Shown: positions 43,544-52,778, counted from the stretch's first letter. The stretch: DNA of 64,000 bases from Neobacillus mesonae (GCA_023715865.1 JAMBOW010000001.1:434001-498000), one strand, 5' to 3'. A program made the numbers and translations. Notes: generated from the sequence alone by a model not told the origin.

Positions 43544-44491
43544 GTGAACATGCAGTTGCCAAGACGTTCTGCACCCTCTTCTCCAAAGGGAGAAATGTCC
43601 TTCGGAACGACATGGGGCAGCAAAAGGACAGACAGCTTGTGGGGCTATTTCTTTATCTTCCCGCAGCTCTTAGGCTTAATCTGCTTTGCTCTCATCCCGC
43701 TGGTTTCTGCTTTTGCCATCAGTATGATGAACTGGGACGGCATGGGAACGAAGGAGTTTGTCGGCTTCGCCAATTTCGCATCCCAGTTGAAGGATGAGGA
43801 ATTTCGGATCGCTGTCGTTAACACGGTCTACTACACGATTTTATCAGTACCAACGGGGATTGTGATCGCGATGCTTGTTGCGGTAGGACTGAACAAGGTG
43901 AAGGGCAAAGTCTTATATAGACTGATATACTTTATGCCTAATATTACGATGTCCGTTGCGGTTGCCGTCGTTTTTATGTGGCTGTTCAATGCGGATTTTG
44001 GCCTAATCAACCTGTACCTACAGGAGTGGTTCGGCATACAGGGACCGCAGTGGCTGACTGACAGCAGATTTGTTATGCCTTCTATCGCTTTGCTAAGTAT
44101 CTGGATGGGGCTTGGAGGGAATATGGTCCTCTTTCTGGCGGGTCTCCAAGGAATTTCGCCCACATACTATGAAGCCGCGCAGATCGACGGGGCAAGTAAA
44201 TGGCAGCAGCTCAGGTACATTACGATACCGCTGTTGTCGCCAACCACCTTTTTCGTGACCATCATGTCCGTTATCGGATCCTTCCAGGTCTTTGACCAGT
44301 CCTTTGTCATGACATCGGGCGGGCCAGCCAAAGCCAGTTATACCATGGTCTATCATATCTATGAAATGGCGTTTGTAGATTTTACTTTTGGAAAGAGTAC
44401 GGCAGCTGCGGTCATTCTATTTATCGTCATCCTTACACTTACTTTGTTCCAAATGAAAATGTCGAAACGTTGGGTGCATTACGAGGATTAG
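43544..44491 (+). CDS. Sugar ABC permease, MalF type
   Basis: 315 residues from GTG (GGAGGTG ten bases upstream; an ATG two codons later is too far). Six helices follow a ~30-residue cytoplasmic N-terminus. FFIFPQLLGLICFALIPLVSAF is helix 1; the EAA loop YYEAAQIDGASKWQQLRYITIPLLSPT docks the ATPase. Partner of the downstream MalG-type subunit. No ATPase gene is in the operon. Confidence 0.93.
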   Translation: MNMQLPRRSAPSSPKGEMSFGTTWGSKRTDSLWGYFFIFPQLLGLICFALIPLVSAFAISMMNWDGMGTKEFVGFANFASQLKDEEFRIAVVNTVYYTILSVPTGIVIAMLVAVGLNKVKGKVLYRLIYFMPNITMSVAVAVVFMWLFNADFGLINLYLQEWFGIQGPQWLTDSRFVMPSIALLSIWMGLGGNMVLFLAGLQGISPTYYEAAQIDGASKWQQLRYITIPLLSPTTFFVTIMSVIGSFQVFDQSFVMTSGGPAKASYTMVYHIYEMAFVDFTFGKSTAAAVILFIVILTLTLFQMKMSKRWVHYED

Positions 44492-44522
44492 AAGGTCCAT
44501 CTTATGAGAGGGGGAACTAAGG

Positions 44523-45356
44523 ATGCCGCTTAAAGGCATAAGGATCAGCACGCTCCTGCTTCATGTTGTGTTAATCATCGGTGCCTGTATCATGGCTTTG
44601 CCCTTTGTATGGATGCTGCTCAGCTCCTTGAAGGACTTGTCTCAAGTGTTTGTCGTTCCGCCGAAATGGATTCCTGATCCGTTCGTATGGACCAACTTCA
44701 GGGATTCTCTCACTGCGCTGCCTTTTGGCCGAGCTTATCTGAATAGTCTTTACATTAACGTCATTGTTGTCCTATGCCAGCTGATCACTTGCTCTATGGC
44801 AGCGTATGCTTTTGCAAAAATCAAATTTCCGCTGCGGGAGCCTCTGTTCGTCATGTTTCTCGCAACTATGATGGTGCCCGGACAGGTGACTATTATTCCA
44901 TTGTATTTGATGTTTAAAAATATCGGCTGGCTGGATTCGCATCTCGCCATCATCGTACCTTCTGCGCTGCTGAATGCGTTCGGCGTCTTTCTGCTAAGAC
45001 AGTTCTTTCGCGGTATTCCGAAGGATATGGAGGAGGCAGCCATTGTGGATGGCGCAGGGAGACTAACCATCTATGCTAAAATCATGCTGCCGCTGATTAA
45101 ACCGGCATTGTCTGCCTTGGGCATTTTCACTTTCCTTGGTATGTGGAATAACTTCTTTAATCCGCTCATCTTTTTAAACAGTCCCGAGAAGTTTACCGTG
45201 CCGATGATGCTGAATTTGTACCGTGGAATGTACTCAACAGACTGGACGTTAATGATGGCAGGTGCTTCTATTGCCCTTATTCCCGTACTGATCGTGTATG
45301 TCATCGGACAAAGATACATTATAGAGGGCGTTACACTCTCGGGGATTAAGGGATAA
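44523..45356 (+). CDS. Sugar ABC permease, MalG type
   Basis: 277 residues and six helices. FVWMLLSSLK in the N-terminal part, MVPGQVTIIPLY, the EAA loop DMEEAAIVDGAGRLTIYAKIMLPLIKPALSALG and the terminal QRYIIEGVTLSGIKG are typical of CUT1 second permeases. AAGG lies close to the ATG. No terminator follows within 90 bases, so the small kinase gene may share the transcript. Confidence 0.93.
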   Translation: MPLKGIRISTLLLHVVLIIGACIMALPFVWMLLSSLKDLSQVFVVPPKWIPDPFVWTNFRDSLTALPFGRAYLNSLYINVIVVLCQLITCSMAAYAFAKIKFPLREPLFVMFLATMMVPGQVTIIPLYLMFKNIGWLDSHLAIIVPSALLNAFGVFLLRQFFRGIPKDMEEAAIVDGAGRLTIYAKIMLPLIKPALSALGIFTFLGMWNNFFNPLIFLNSPEKFTVPMMLNLYRGMYSTDWTLMMAGASIALIPVLIVYVIGQRYIIEGVTLSGIKG

Positions 45357-45448
45357 AAAATTAAATATAACTGTTTACTCCCTTGCTTAAAAGCCGGCAC
45401 TCTTATAGTAATAAAGAGAGGTCTTATATACGTGAGGGAGGGTGCATA

Positions 45449-45991
45449 TTGAAGCCGTGTATTATATTGATTACCGGAGTCATGGCTAGCGGAAAATCAA
45501 CGGTTGCTCAGCTTCTCGCTGAAAGGCTGCCAAAATCTGTTCATTTACGTGGTGATGTGTTCCGTAAGATGATCGTAAACAATCGACAAGATATAGGGCC
45601 AGATGCGGATGAAGATGCTTTGAATCAACTTAAGCTCCGTTATCAACTTGCCGCACAAGCTGCGGATACCTATGTAAGTGCAGGATTTACAGTAGTAGTC
45701 CAGGATGTAATCATTGGAAAGCTTCTGAAGGACTTCTTGTCTTACGTGCAGAGCCGACCTATGTATGTCGTCGTCCTATGTCCTGATCCAGAGACGGTAG
45801 CAGGGCGTGAAGCCGCTAGGGGCAAAAAAGGATACGGTGAATGGAGTCCGGAGACGCTTGATCAAGTATTAAGGGATGAGACTCCTCAAGTCGGCATGTG
45901 GCTTGACAATTCTTATTTGACTGAAGAAGAAACGATCGTTGAAATTCTTCGCCGCTTCTTGCGTGAGGCTGAAATTCAATCACAACTTTAA
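45449..45991 (+). CDS. P-loop kinase (AAA_33 / Zeta-toxin-like fold)
   Basis: 180 residues from TTG at 45449, seven bases after GGGAGGG; longer frames upstream lack a site. Walker A is GVMASGKST at about residues 9-17. HLRGDVFRKMIVNN gives the substrate-site Asp/Arg, VVQDVIIGKLL the second acidic strand, and GREAARGKKG a basic lid. The family includes small-molecule phosphotransferases such as chloramphenicol and aminoglycoside-type kinases, so the substrate is open. No antitoxin partner is next to it, which argues against a toxin-antitoxin pair. Confidence 0.8.
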   Translation: MKPCIILITGVMASGKSTVAQLLAERLPKSVHLRGDVFRKMIVNNRQDIGPDADEDALNQLKLRYQLAAQAADTYVSAGFTVVVQDVIIGKLLKDFLSYVQSRPMYVVVLCPDPETVAGREAARGKKGYGEWSPETLDQVLRDETPQVGMWLDNSYLTEEETIVEILRRFLREAEIQSQL

Positions 45992-46040
45992 GGGTTATAT
46001 GACACCGTATCGAACTGTAAAAAGAAATAAATGAGAAAGA

Positions 46041-46080
46041 AACACAGTGATCTTCTTCCAAGAGATCACTGTGTTTTTTA
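46041..46080 (+). terminator. Intrinsic terminator
   Basis: AACACAGTGATCT and AGATCACTGTGTT form a 13-base-pair stem, followed by TTTTTA. Confidence 0.87.
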
Positions 46081-46197
46081 TATTTCGCTAAGACTTTAAA
46101 ATATAATTTATAATCCTGACAAACAAGATGTCATAATTAAACCGTTATGATAAATCTCGGATAACCGGGAATAGCAAGAGTTAAAGGAGTGCTAAAG

Positions 46198-47097
46198 ATG
46201 AGGCTGGATCGCATGCTAGGCATTACGATGGAGCTGCTGACGAAAAAAAGAGTTACCGCCACGGATCTTGCAGCAAGATTCGAGGTCTCGATCCGGACGA
46301 TTTATCGTGATATCGAACAGATCAATTTAGCGGGGATCCCGGTTGTATCTTTTACAGGAACGGAGGGAGGATTTGAAATCATGGACGGATTCTTCTTGTC
46401 GAAGCAGCATTTCTCCGTTCATGATTTCTCGATTATCTACAACTTATTGAAGGGATTGGAGGGAGCCGTCGGGGGGACGTTTACTACCTTAATGCATAAA
46501 CTTGGCAGCCTGCACCCTGCGCTGCTGAAAGGGGAATGCGAGGAGCTTATATTATTTGATATCTGTACCTCCGAGCATGAGAGGCCGGTAGTTCGCTCCC
46601 TTTTTGAAGCGGTTCATCAAAAGAAACGTGTGATTTTCTCCTATATGGATTCGAAAGGGAATATGTCCCGAAGAGAGGTAGAACCGATCCGTCTATACTG
46701 GGAACGTGGAGTGTGGTATCTGGAGGCCTATTGCCTGTTAAGGAATGCCCTGCGCTATTTTCGAATACCACGATTGACAGAGCTTCAGGTTACGAACGAA
46801 ATATTTTTGCCAAGAACACCATCTGCTGTTCCTCAGGATAATCCGGTTCAAGGAATGCAGATTCATCTGCGCTTTGATTTAGACACACGGCCTAGAGTGA
46901 TGGAACAATTTCATGGAGAGTATGTGGCTAACGATACCTATATTGATGTCTTCACAATGGTTTACACCAAGGAATATGCGCTTTCGATGATTTTAAGCTA
47001 CGGATCGAAGGTAGAGATCATATCTCCGGGTGAGTTAAAGGAAGATTTGTTAAAGATCATTTCAGAGATTCAATTCCGTTATAACCATTATGAATAA
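46198..47097 (+). CDS. WYL-domain transcriptional regulator (YafY type)
   Basis: 299 residues from ATG at 46198 with AAAGGAG eight bases upstream; GTG at 46189 would sit inside that site. The N-terminal HTH_11/DeoR-like domain reads LLTKKRVTATDLAARFEVSIRTIYRDIEQINLAGIPV. The central WYL ligand domain starts near VVRSLFEAVHQKKRVIFSYMD and includes the YW-containing strands RLYWERGVWYLEAYCLL and YFRIPRLTEL. WYL domains sense small ligands or nucleic acids. It lies just before an NmrA-like gene (17-base gap), the classical neighbour of such regulators. Confidence 0.9.
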   Translation: MRLDRMLGITMELLTKKRVTATDLAARFEVSIRTIYRDIEQINLAGIPVVSFTGTEGGFEIMDGFFLSKQHFSVHDFSIIYNLLKGLEGAVGGTFTTLMHKLGSLHPALLKGECEELILFDICTSEHERPVVRSLFEAVHQKKRVIFSYMDSKGNMSRREVEPIRLYWERGVWYLEAYCLLRNALRYFRIPRLTELQVTNEIFLPRTPSAVPQDNPVQGMQIHLRFDLDTRPRVMEQFHGEYVANDTYIDVFTMVYTKEYALSMILSYGSKVEIISPGELKEDLLKIISEIQFRYNHYE

Positions 47098-47113
47098 ATG
47101 GAGGAAATCAAGA

Positions 47114-47935
47114 ATGACGATTCTAGTAACCGGTGCGACAGGGACGGTCGGAAGACATCTTGTTCAACAGCTTGTAGAAATGGGCAAAGAGGTAAGGGGT
47201 GTTTCACGTCATCCGGGCAGAGCCGTTTTGCCGGAAGGTGTCCAGGTTGTATATGGGGATCTAACTGAACCAGAATCACTGGTATCTGCTTTGCAGAACG
47301 TAAGAGCCATGTTTCTTATTTTATCAAGTGATCAGGCGGGTGCTTATCTGCAGACCGATCCAGCGGTAATTAAAGTTGCGAAGGAAGCTGGAGTTAAGCA
47401 TGTTACCGTACTCATGGACTATGAAGGGAATCCGATTGAACAAATCATTAAAGACAGCGGTCTTGAGTGGACCTTGTTAAAGCCGGTTGAATTTATGGCT
47501 AATGCGCTTGAGGATTGGAAGGAATCTATTCAATTGGAGCGAGTGGTGCGTGTTCCATTCGCCAATGCCCTTAGTGCCAGGGTACATGAAGCAGATATCG
47601 CTTCAGTAGCTGCTTTAACTTTGATAGAGGATGGACATCATGAGCAAAGCTATGTTCTCACAGGTCCAGAGACCCTGACACGACAAGAAGCTGTTCATAA
47701 GATTGCCGAGGCTACAGGAAAGGATATTCGGTTTGTAGAGCTGACAGAAGAGCAGGCAAGACAAAGTTGGAAGGATCAAGGGTTCGGGGAAGAAGATGTC
47801 GAGTTTTTCGTTCAAATGGGGAAAAATCCGCCTGAGGTCGGTTACACCGTTGTGCCGACTATAGAGCAAGTGACTGGACGGCCCGCAAAAACTTTTAACG
47901 AATGGCTATCTGAGCATAAACACCATTTTATGTAG
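47114..47935 (+). CDS. NmrA-like NAD(P)-binding oxidoreductase
   Basis: 273 residues from ATG at 47114, nine bases after GGAGG. The Rossmann motif TGATGTVGRHL at residues 6-16 binds NAD(P); VYGDLTEPESLVSAL and WTLLKPVEFMANAL follow the atypical SDR/NmrA pattern, where the catalytic YxxxK is missing. Typical roles are quinone or redox sensing. It is co-transcribed with the WYL regulator and probably with the ABC exporter 44 bases downstream. Confidence 0.88.
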   Translation: MTILVTGATGTVGRHLVQQLVEMGKEVRGVSRHPGRAVLPEGVQVVYGDLTEPESLVSALQNVRAMFLILSSDQAGAYLQTDPAVIKVAKEAGVKHVTVLMDYEGNPIEQIIKDSGLEWTLLKPVEFMANALEDWKESIQLERVVRVPFANALSARVHEADIASVAALTLIEDGHHEQSYVLTGPETLTRQEAVHKIAEATGKDIRFVELTEEQARQSWKDQGFGEEDVEFFVQMGKNPPEVGYTVVPTIEQVTGRPAKTFNEWLSEHKHHFM

Positions 47936-47979
47936 GAGCTCATAAGAAGCATGGCAATTGATCAATATGGAGGAATTCA

Positions 47980-48927
47980 ATGTCATTCGCAATCGATGCC
48001 CATAACCTAAAAAAATCGTTTAATGGAACAGAAGTTGTGTCCGGAATTTATTTGCAGGTTAAAAAAGGAGAGCTTTTCGCCTTACTGGGCCCAAATGGTG
48101 CCGGTAAGACGACTACAATTGAAATACTGTCTACACTCTTGAAGCCAGACGGCGGTTCAGCTGTCGTCGCAGGCTATGATGCTTTCAATCAGGCTGTGGA
48201 GGTGAGAAAAAGAATAAGTGTGACGGGTCAGTTTGCTGCAGTAGATGAATCCCTGACCGGTTATCAAAATCTAATGCTCTTCTCAAGACTGTTCGGTTAC
48301 AGCAAAAAAGAAGCCTGTTCCATTGCTGAGAAACTCCTTCATTCCTTTGGACTGAAGGAGGCTGGGACACGCAAGGTGGAGCACTATTCGGGAGGCATGC
48401 GAAGAAGGCTCGACATTGCCGCCAGCATCGTAGGTCAGCCGGAACTTATTTTCCTGGATGAACCAACAACGGGGTTAGATCCCAAGAGTCGCATGCAAGT
48501 GTGGGATATTGTCCGTATGCTGCTCAAACAAGGTACTTCAGTTCTCCTTACAACACAGTACTTGGAAGAGGCGGATCAATTAGCTGATCGAATTGCCTTG
48601 ATTGACAAGGGTAGGATTGTAGCCGAAGGGACTCCGAATCAGCTGAAGGCTTCGATTGGAGCCAAGACTTTAACCCTTCGCCTACATACGGAAACGGAAG
48701 TGCAGAGAATTAGCGAAATGCTGGAGGATTACTCATTGTCAGTGATTCAGGATGAAGATCTTCTTGTTTACAGGATACCTGTTCAGGAAGCTAGCCTTGC
48801 CAATAAAGTGATTAACACGTTTCTGAATCATGGAATATCAATTGATTATTTCACACTCGGTGAACCAAGTCTGGATGAGGTGTTCTTGGCGTTGACTGAT
48901 TCCGACAAAGAGGGAGCTGTACGATGA
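47980..48927 (+). CDS. ABC exporter ATPase, DrrA type
   Basis: 315 residues. Walker A GPNGAGKTTT, signature YSGGMRRRLDIAASIVG, Walker B LIFLDEPTTGLDP, and the switch in LLTTQYLEEADQLADRIALIDKGRIVAEGTP. The C-terminal ~90 residues (LTLRLHTETEVQRISEML) are the DrrA-type extension that interacts with the permease. Energises export of a drug or lipid-like compound. GGAGG ribosome site. Overlaps the permease gene by four bases (ATGA). Confidence 0.94.
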   Translation: MSFAIDAHNLKKSFNGTEVVSGIYLQVKKGELFALLGPNGAGKTTTIEILSTLLKPDGGSAVVAGYDAFNQAVEVRKRISVTGQFAAVDESLTGYQNLMLFSRLFGYSKKEACSIAEKLLHSFGLKEAGTRKVEHYSGGMRRRLDIAASIVGQPELIFLDEPTTGLDPKSRMQVWDIVRMLLKQGTSVLLTTQYLEEADQLADRIALIDKGRIVAEGTPNQLKASIGAKTLTLRLHTETEVQRISEMLEDYSLSVIQDEDLLVYRIPVQEASLANKVINTFLNHGISIDYFTLGEPSLDEVFLALTDSDKEGAVR

Positions 48928-49745
48928 ATAAAGTAAGCAGTGATGCTAACCTTATCAATGATTTAGATAAAACTTCCCGGAAACATCTTCATGCCACTAC
49001 AGCTGCACGTATTTTTATGTGGAGAGCTTTCCAAAACACGAAAAATAACGCATTCGCCTATTTTTTTGATGTTGTTCTTGCCCCTGTTATCATGCTGCTC
49101 ATCTTTAACTATTTATTCGGCGGAGCTATTGCCGGTTCTACTGAGGCTTATCTTCAGTTTCTACTACCGGGTATACTCATACTTACTGTCATTCCTATGA
49201 CCGTTTATAGCGGTACATCCATATGCCAGGATATTACCAAAGGGGTATATAAAAGATTCCGAACAATGCCGTTTTGGCAGCCATCCGCGGTTCTTGGTCC
49301 CGTTATTACAGACGGCCTTCGTTATACATCTGCTGCTATTGTGGCTGTATGCTTCGGAATGCTTCTCGGATTTCGGCCCGAAGCCGGGGTGATTGGCATG
49401 GTATCAGGGATATTATATGCTATCCTCTTCGCCTTTAGTGTAAGCTGGGTCTTCACGATGATTGGAGTTATTGCCAAACGTCCCGAGACCGTATCTGGTT
49501 CGAGCATGATCATCATATACCCGCTGTTATTTGGAAGTAATATTTTGGTTGATTCAGCTACAATGCCCAAATGGATTCGGGTGGTCGTTGAGCTTAATCC
49601 TATAAGTATTGCCTCTACCGCAGTGAGGGGGCTTATGAACGGTACAGCAACCACAGTAACGGTTATAGCTGGCATTGGGATATGCTTATTATTTATTTTC
49701 GTATTTGCTCCACTTACTTTTTATTTTTACCAAAAAAATCGATAA
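48924..49745 (+). CDS. ABC-2 type exporter permease, DrrB type
   Basis: 273 residues and six hydrophobic segments. FFDVVLAPVIMLLIFNYLFGGAI is helix 1; the central signature FRTMPFWQPSAVLGPVITDGLRY and the late LNPISIASTAVRGLMNG are characteristic of DrrB/ABC-2 permeases. It starts inside the ATPase stop. Together the two make a complete exporter. No terminator is seen after it; only a cre-like motif and the next promoter. Confidence 0.93.
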   Translation: MNKVSSDANLINDLDKTSRKHLHATTAARIFMWRAFQNTKNNAFAYFFDVVLAPVIMLLIFNYLFGGAIAGSTEAYLQFLLPGILILTVIPMTVYSGTSICQDITKGVYKRFRTMPFWQPSAVLGPVITDGLRYTSAAIVAVCFGMLLGFRPEAGVIGMVSGILYAILFAFSVSWVFTMIGVIAKRPETVSGSSMIIIYPLLFGSNILVDSATMPKWIRVVVELNPISIASTAVRGLMNGTATTVTVIAGIGICLLFIFVFAPLTFYFYQKNR

Positions 49746-49750
49746 ATTTG

Positions 49751-49802
49751 TGATAACGTTTACCTAAAAGGCATGTCCAATACAGTAAAAAATTGGTATA
49801 AT
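49751..49802 (+). promoter_or_regulatory. Promoter with a weak cre-like motif before the VOC gene
   Basis: TGATAACGTTTACC (49751-49764) matches the cre consensus with two mismatches. TATAAT (49797-49802) has an extended TGG before it. The -35 is poor, as usual with extended -10 promoters. Confidence 0.4.
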
Positions 49803-49831
49803 CTGTTCATCCCAATAAACGAGGTGTAGTT

Positions 49832-50242
49832 ATGGCTCTGGAGTCCAAGCAAATATTTGTTAACCTGCCTGTTAAAAACTTGAACGCATCCATCGAATTT
49901 TTCTCATCCATTGGCTTTGCATTTAACAAGCAATTCACAGACGAGAACGCAACCAGCATGATCATTAGCGACCATATTTATGCGATGCTGTTGACAGAGG
50001 AGCACTTTAAATCCTTTATCAGCAAACCGATTGCTGACGCAAAAGCTGCTGCACAGGTCATTCTATGTTTGTCTGCAGACAGTAGAGAGCAGGTAGACGA
50101 GATTGCCGACAAGGCTTTGGCGGCAGGAGGTAAATCATACAGCGAACCTCAGGATCATGGTTTTATGTACGGAAGAAGCTTCGAGGATCTGGACGGACAT
50201 CTTTGGGAGATCATGTGGATGGACCCGGCAACTGTGGACTAA
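49832..50242 (+). CDS. VOC-superfamily (glyoxalase/bleomycin-resistance-like) protein
   Basis: 136 residues, cytosolic. Paired beta-alpha-beta-beta-beta units: IFVNLPVKNLNASIEFFSSIGFAFN and, in the second half, EIADKALAAGGKSYSEPQDHGFMYGRSFEDLDGHLWEIMWMD. His and Glu of DGHLWEIMW are typical metal ligands. The exact reaction is unknown; similar Bacillus proteins are annotated as lactoylglutathione-lyase relatives. Single gene with its own promoter and terminator. Confidence 0.87.
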   Translation: MALESKQIFVNLPVKNLNASIEFFSSIGFAFNKQFTDENATSMIISDHIYAMLLTEEHFKSFISKPIADAKAAAQVILCLSADSREQVDEIADKALAAGGKSYSEPQDHGFMYGRSFEDLDGHLWEIMWMDPATVD

Positions 50243-50255
50243 TAAATAAGTTACA

Positions 50256-50310
50256 ATACCCTCTGGGAAGAGCACATGGACATGCTACTTCGCAGGGGGT
50301 ATTTTATTGT
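50256..50310 (+). terminator. Intrinsic terminator
   Basis: AATACCCTCTG...CAGGGGGTATT with internal CATG pairing, followed by TTATTGTTT. Confidence 0.72.
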
Positions 50311-50411
50311 TTCTATAATCAAGACTGCTTTCTGAATCTGTTTTTAAAATGCATAATAGAACAGGTATACATAATTTCAACATGCTAGGATGTAATCAAG
50401 GGAGTGAGCAC

Positions 50412-51278
50412 ATGAATTACGTGGAGTCGTTACAAAAAGCGATCTCTTACATTGAAGAACACATGCTGGAGGAAATGAGTATTGCGGAAGTTGCTAAACA
50501 AGCAGAAACATCACTATATCAATTTCAGCGTCTATTTACCTTCTTGACAGATATATCTGTAGGGGAGTATATCCGGCGCAGACGTTTGACTCTGGCGGCT
50601 CAAGACTTAAGCAGAACGGACAGTAAAGTGATTGATATTGCACTGAAGTACGGTTATGACACTCCCGAAGCATTCACCAAGGCTTTTCGAAGACAACACG
50701 GTATTACTCCGAGTGAAGCTCGAAAGCCGAACAGTCATCTTATTTCTTATAATCGTTTGATCATTCACGTAAGTTTGAGAGGAGCGGATCCAATGAAGTA
50801 TAGGATTGTAGAGAAGGAAGCTTTTGAAGTGGTTGGTGTTCATCGGAATTTTTCCCTATCGAACGGAGAAAATCTTGAAATGATTCCACAGATGTGGAAT
50901 GAGGTGCACGAGAACGGAATTAATGATCGATTGTTTCAGCTAAATAATGGGGAAATTGATGGTGTACTTGGTGTCTGTGTATCCGATGAGGAGCAGCAGA
51001 AAGAGCAGATGATGACGTATTGGATTGCTGCAGATTATAAAGGTGAAGACGTTCCTGAGGAGATGTCTAAGCTGATCATTCCTGCTGCAAAATGGGCAGT
51101 TTTTGAGGTGCATGGTCCAATGCCGGATGCCATGCAGACGGTATGGAAGCAAATCTATTCTGAATGGTTCCCATCAAGCGGATATGTACAAGCAGGTTCC
51201 ATAGAATTCGAGTATTATACAGCTCAAGATGCTTCCAGTCCGGATTGCTATTCAGAGATCTGGATTCCAGTAAAATAG
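50412..51278 (+). CDS. AraC-family regulator with GyrI-like ligand domain
   Basis: 288 residues from the ATG after GGGAGTGAG. Two N-terminal AraC helix-turn-helix units (MSIAEVAKQAETSLYQFQRLFTFLTDISVGEYI and VIDIALKYGYDTPEAFTKAFRRQHGITPSEAR) within the first ~105 residues. The C-terminal ~155 residues are a GyrI-like/AraC_E_bind domain (YRIVEKEAFEVVGVHRNF, AAKWAVFEVHGPMPDAMQTVWKQIYSEWFPSSGY), a fold that binds bulky drugs in Rob/BmrR-like proteins. Likely a multidrug-responsive activator. Its target is not evident. Confidence 0.9.
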   Translation: MNYVESLQKAISYIEEHMLEEMSIAEVAKQAETSLYQFQRLFTFLTDISVGEYIRRRRLTLAAQDLSRTDSKVIDIALKYGYDTPEAFTKAFRRQHGITPSEARKPNSHLISYNRLIIHVSLRGADPMKYRIVEKEAFEVVGVHRNFSLSNGENLEMIPQMWNEVHENGINDRLFQLNNGEIDGVLGVCVSDEEQQKEQMMTYWIAADYKGEDVPEEMSKLIIPAAKWAVFEVHGPMPDAMQTVWKQIYSEWFPSSGYVQAGSIEFEYYTAQDASSPDCYSEIWIPVK

Positions 51279-51320
51279 AACTTTCAAGAGCTGGAATGAG
51301 AGTATAAGATATAGAGCCAT

Positions 51321-51364
51321 AGTAAGCAGGGTACTGTCTTAGAACAGCACTCTGCTTATTTTTG
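51321..51364 (+). terminator. Intrinsic terminator
   Basis: AGTAAGCAG...CTGCTTATT with a second CTGT/ACAG pairing near the loop, followed by TTTTG. Confidence 0.72.
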
Positions 51365-51377
51365 TATCTTTATCGTC

Positions 51378-52121
51378 TTAAGTCTTTTTCATATGGAGGT
51401 GGGCAAACGGACATTTGCCTGCTGCTGGAGTTTCATCATCGCTAAGGAAATACTGCTTCCATTCAAAGTTGTCCTCATTCCCGTAAAAATTTAAGTCCGG
51501 ATGAACTCCGGTTTCATCATATTCGGTAATTCGTTCTCTAATTTTTTTCTTGATTTGGGCTGCAGTTGCTGCATTTTTATTAAATTGAGTCAGAACCCAG
51601 CGAGGCGTAATAGCAAATATAAAGTAAGGGAAATGACGGCTCTGTCTTCGTTTGTGAGCAGGAGTAGCGCAGTACATAAAGTATTGCTCATCACCGAAGC
51701 AATATTCCCAAACATTGTTATCCGGATTCATTGGAATATGTTCGGGCCATGACTTGTCATCCCGAGCACTAACCTGACTGAGCACTTCCCAGAACAACGA
51801 TTGATATTCATCTACTTGATACTTTGCTGCAAGATCTTCAGGAGTTTCAAAGAAAGCGATTAGTGAAGTGTAATTGCCAATATCTTTTGATTGTTCACCA
51901 TAAACAGCAAGGCTGTGCGCAAGCTCTTCTGAAGCCTGTTCTTTCCGTGGATCACTAAGAAATATATAGCGAAAATGATTCAATTTATATCCAATGGTTG
52001 CAGGAATGCAGGGGAATTTATGGTGTGAAGCTGACATTTTCTCTGAGAAAAGACGATATGCTTCTTGTTTCCATCCACCGGGAGACGTAAGCTCCATTTT
52101 TTCATTATCCAACAATAGCAT
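51378..52121 (-). CDS. YqcI/YcgG-family protein
   Basis: 247 residues, cytosolic. The family pattern is clear: FPCIPATIGYKLNHFRYIFLSD near the N-terminus, FWEVLSQVSARDDKSWP in the middle, and HKRRQSRHFPYFIFAITPRWVL with the closing CPFAHL. These proteins are common in Bacillus; their biochemical function is unknown to me. The ATG has AAGGAGG eleven bases upstream. Single gene, convergent with the AraC/GyrI-like gene. Confidence 0.85.
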   Translation of the reverse strand: MLLLDNEKMELTSPGGWKQEAYRLFSEKMSASHHKFPCIPATIGYKLNHFRYIFLSDPRKEQASEELAHSLAVYGEQSKDIGNYTSLIAFFETPEDLAAKYQVDEYQSLFWEVLSQVSARDDKSWPEHIPMNPDNNVWEYCFGDEQYFMYCATPAHKRRQSRHFPYFIFAITPRWVLTQFNKNAATAAQIKKKIRERITEYDETGVHPDLNFYGNEDNFEWKQYFLSDDETPAAGKCPFAHLHMKKT

Positions 52122-52187
52122 CGTATCTTGGCCTCCTTATGCTGTTACTTTATTAAAGAAGGCCTTAATGTGTGTTTGACTATATTT

Positions 52188-52778
52188 TCATTTCAAGATA
52201 CTGTCCAGATGAATGGTGACGATGCCTGCAATATCATCTTGAGTCAGTAAATCAGGAAATGTCGTATGATGGAGCACCAGTCCGTCGACAAGCGCGTGTA
52301 GCCTCTTCGCTTCCGTTTCTACATGAATCCCCTCTTTCGTTAAATCCTTCGTTTGAAGGAGAATCATCATCCGCAGGAAGCCAATATAAAGCTCTTGATG
52401 AACCTTCTCTAAAATGTGACGCATGCTTTTATGCGATACGGATTCGCCTGCAAAAGCAAGCCATACCTCCGACTCCAGTTTCTGTTCTTCATTCATAGGT
52501 GTAATTTCCCGAATAATAAGCTCAACATCCAGCCTTGGATTTCCAGTGAACTGGATGTGCTGAATACGATAATTAACTCTTTCGGATATGAGCTGCATAG
52601 CGAAGGACAACAGATCTTCTTGAGAATTAAAATAATGTCGTAGCGATCCAAGTGAAATCCCTAATTCATCCACGATCCGACGGACCGACACACCGCTGAT
52701 GCCTTCGTTACGAATAACTCTCCAGGTCGCTTCTGCAATTTCTTCTTTTCTTTGTTGGTGGTTTACGATTTTTGGCAT
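52188..52778 (-). CDS. TetR-family repressor, probably translated from a leaderless mRNA
   Basis: 196 residues. The N-terminal helix-turn-helix reads RKEEIAEATWRVIRNEGISGVSVRRIVDELGISLGSLRHYF; the rest is the helical ligand domain. There is no ribosome site before the ATG. Instead, on the minus strand TATAAT (plus 52785-52790) ends six bases before the ATG, with TTGTAT (plus 52808-52813) 17 bases further upstream. RNA should therefore start at or within a base of the ATG. The -35 lies inside the first of two palindromes. It is divergent from a membrane-protein gene that it most likely represses together with itself. Confidence 0.88.
   Translation of the reverse strand: MPKIVNHQQRKEEIAEATWRVIRNEGISGVSVRRIVDELGISLGSLRHYFNSQEDLLSFAMQLISERVNYRIQHIQFTGNPRLDVELIIREITPMNEEQKLESEVWLAFAGESVSHKSMRHILEKVHQELYIGFLRMMILLQTKDLTKEGIHVETEAKRLHALVDGLVLHHTTFPDLLTQDDIAGIVTIHLDSILK

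Noticed and set aside
45449..45991. Zeta-type toxin
   Set aside because: The P-loop fold is shared, but there is no adjacent epsilon-type antitoxin gene; a small-molecule kinase is more likely.
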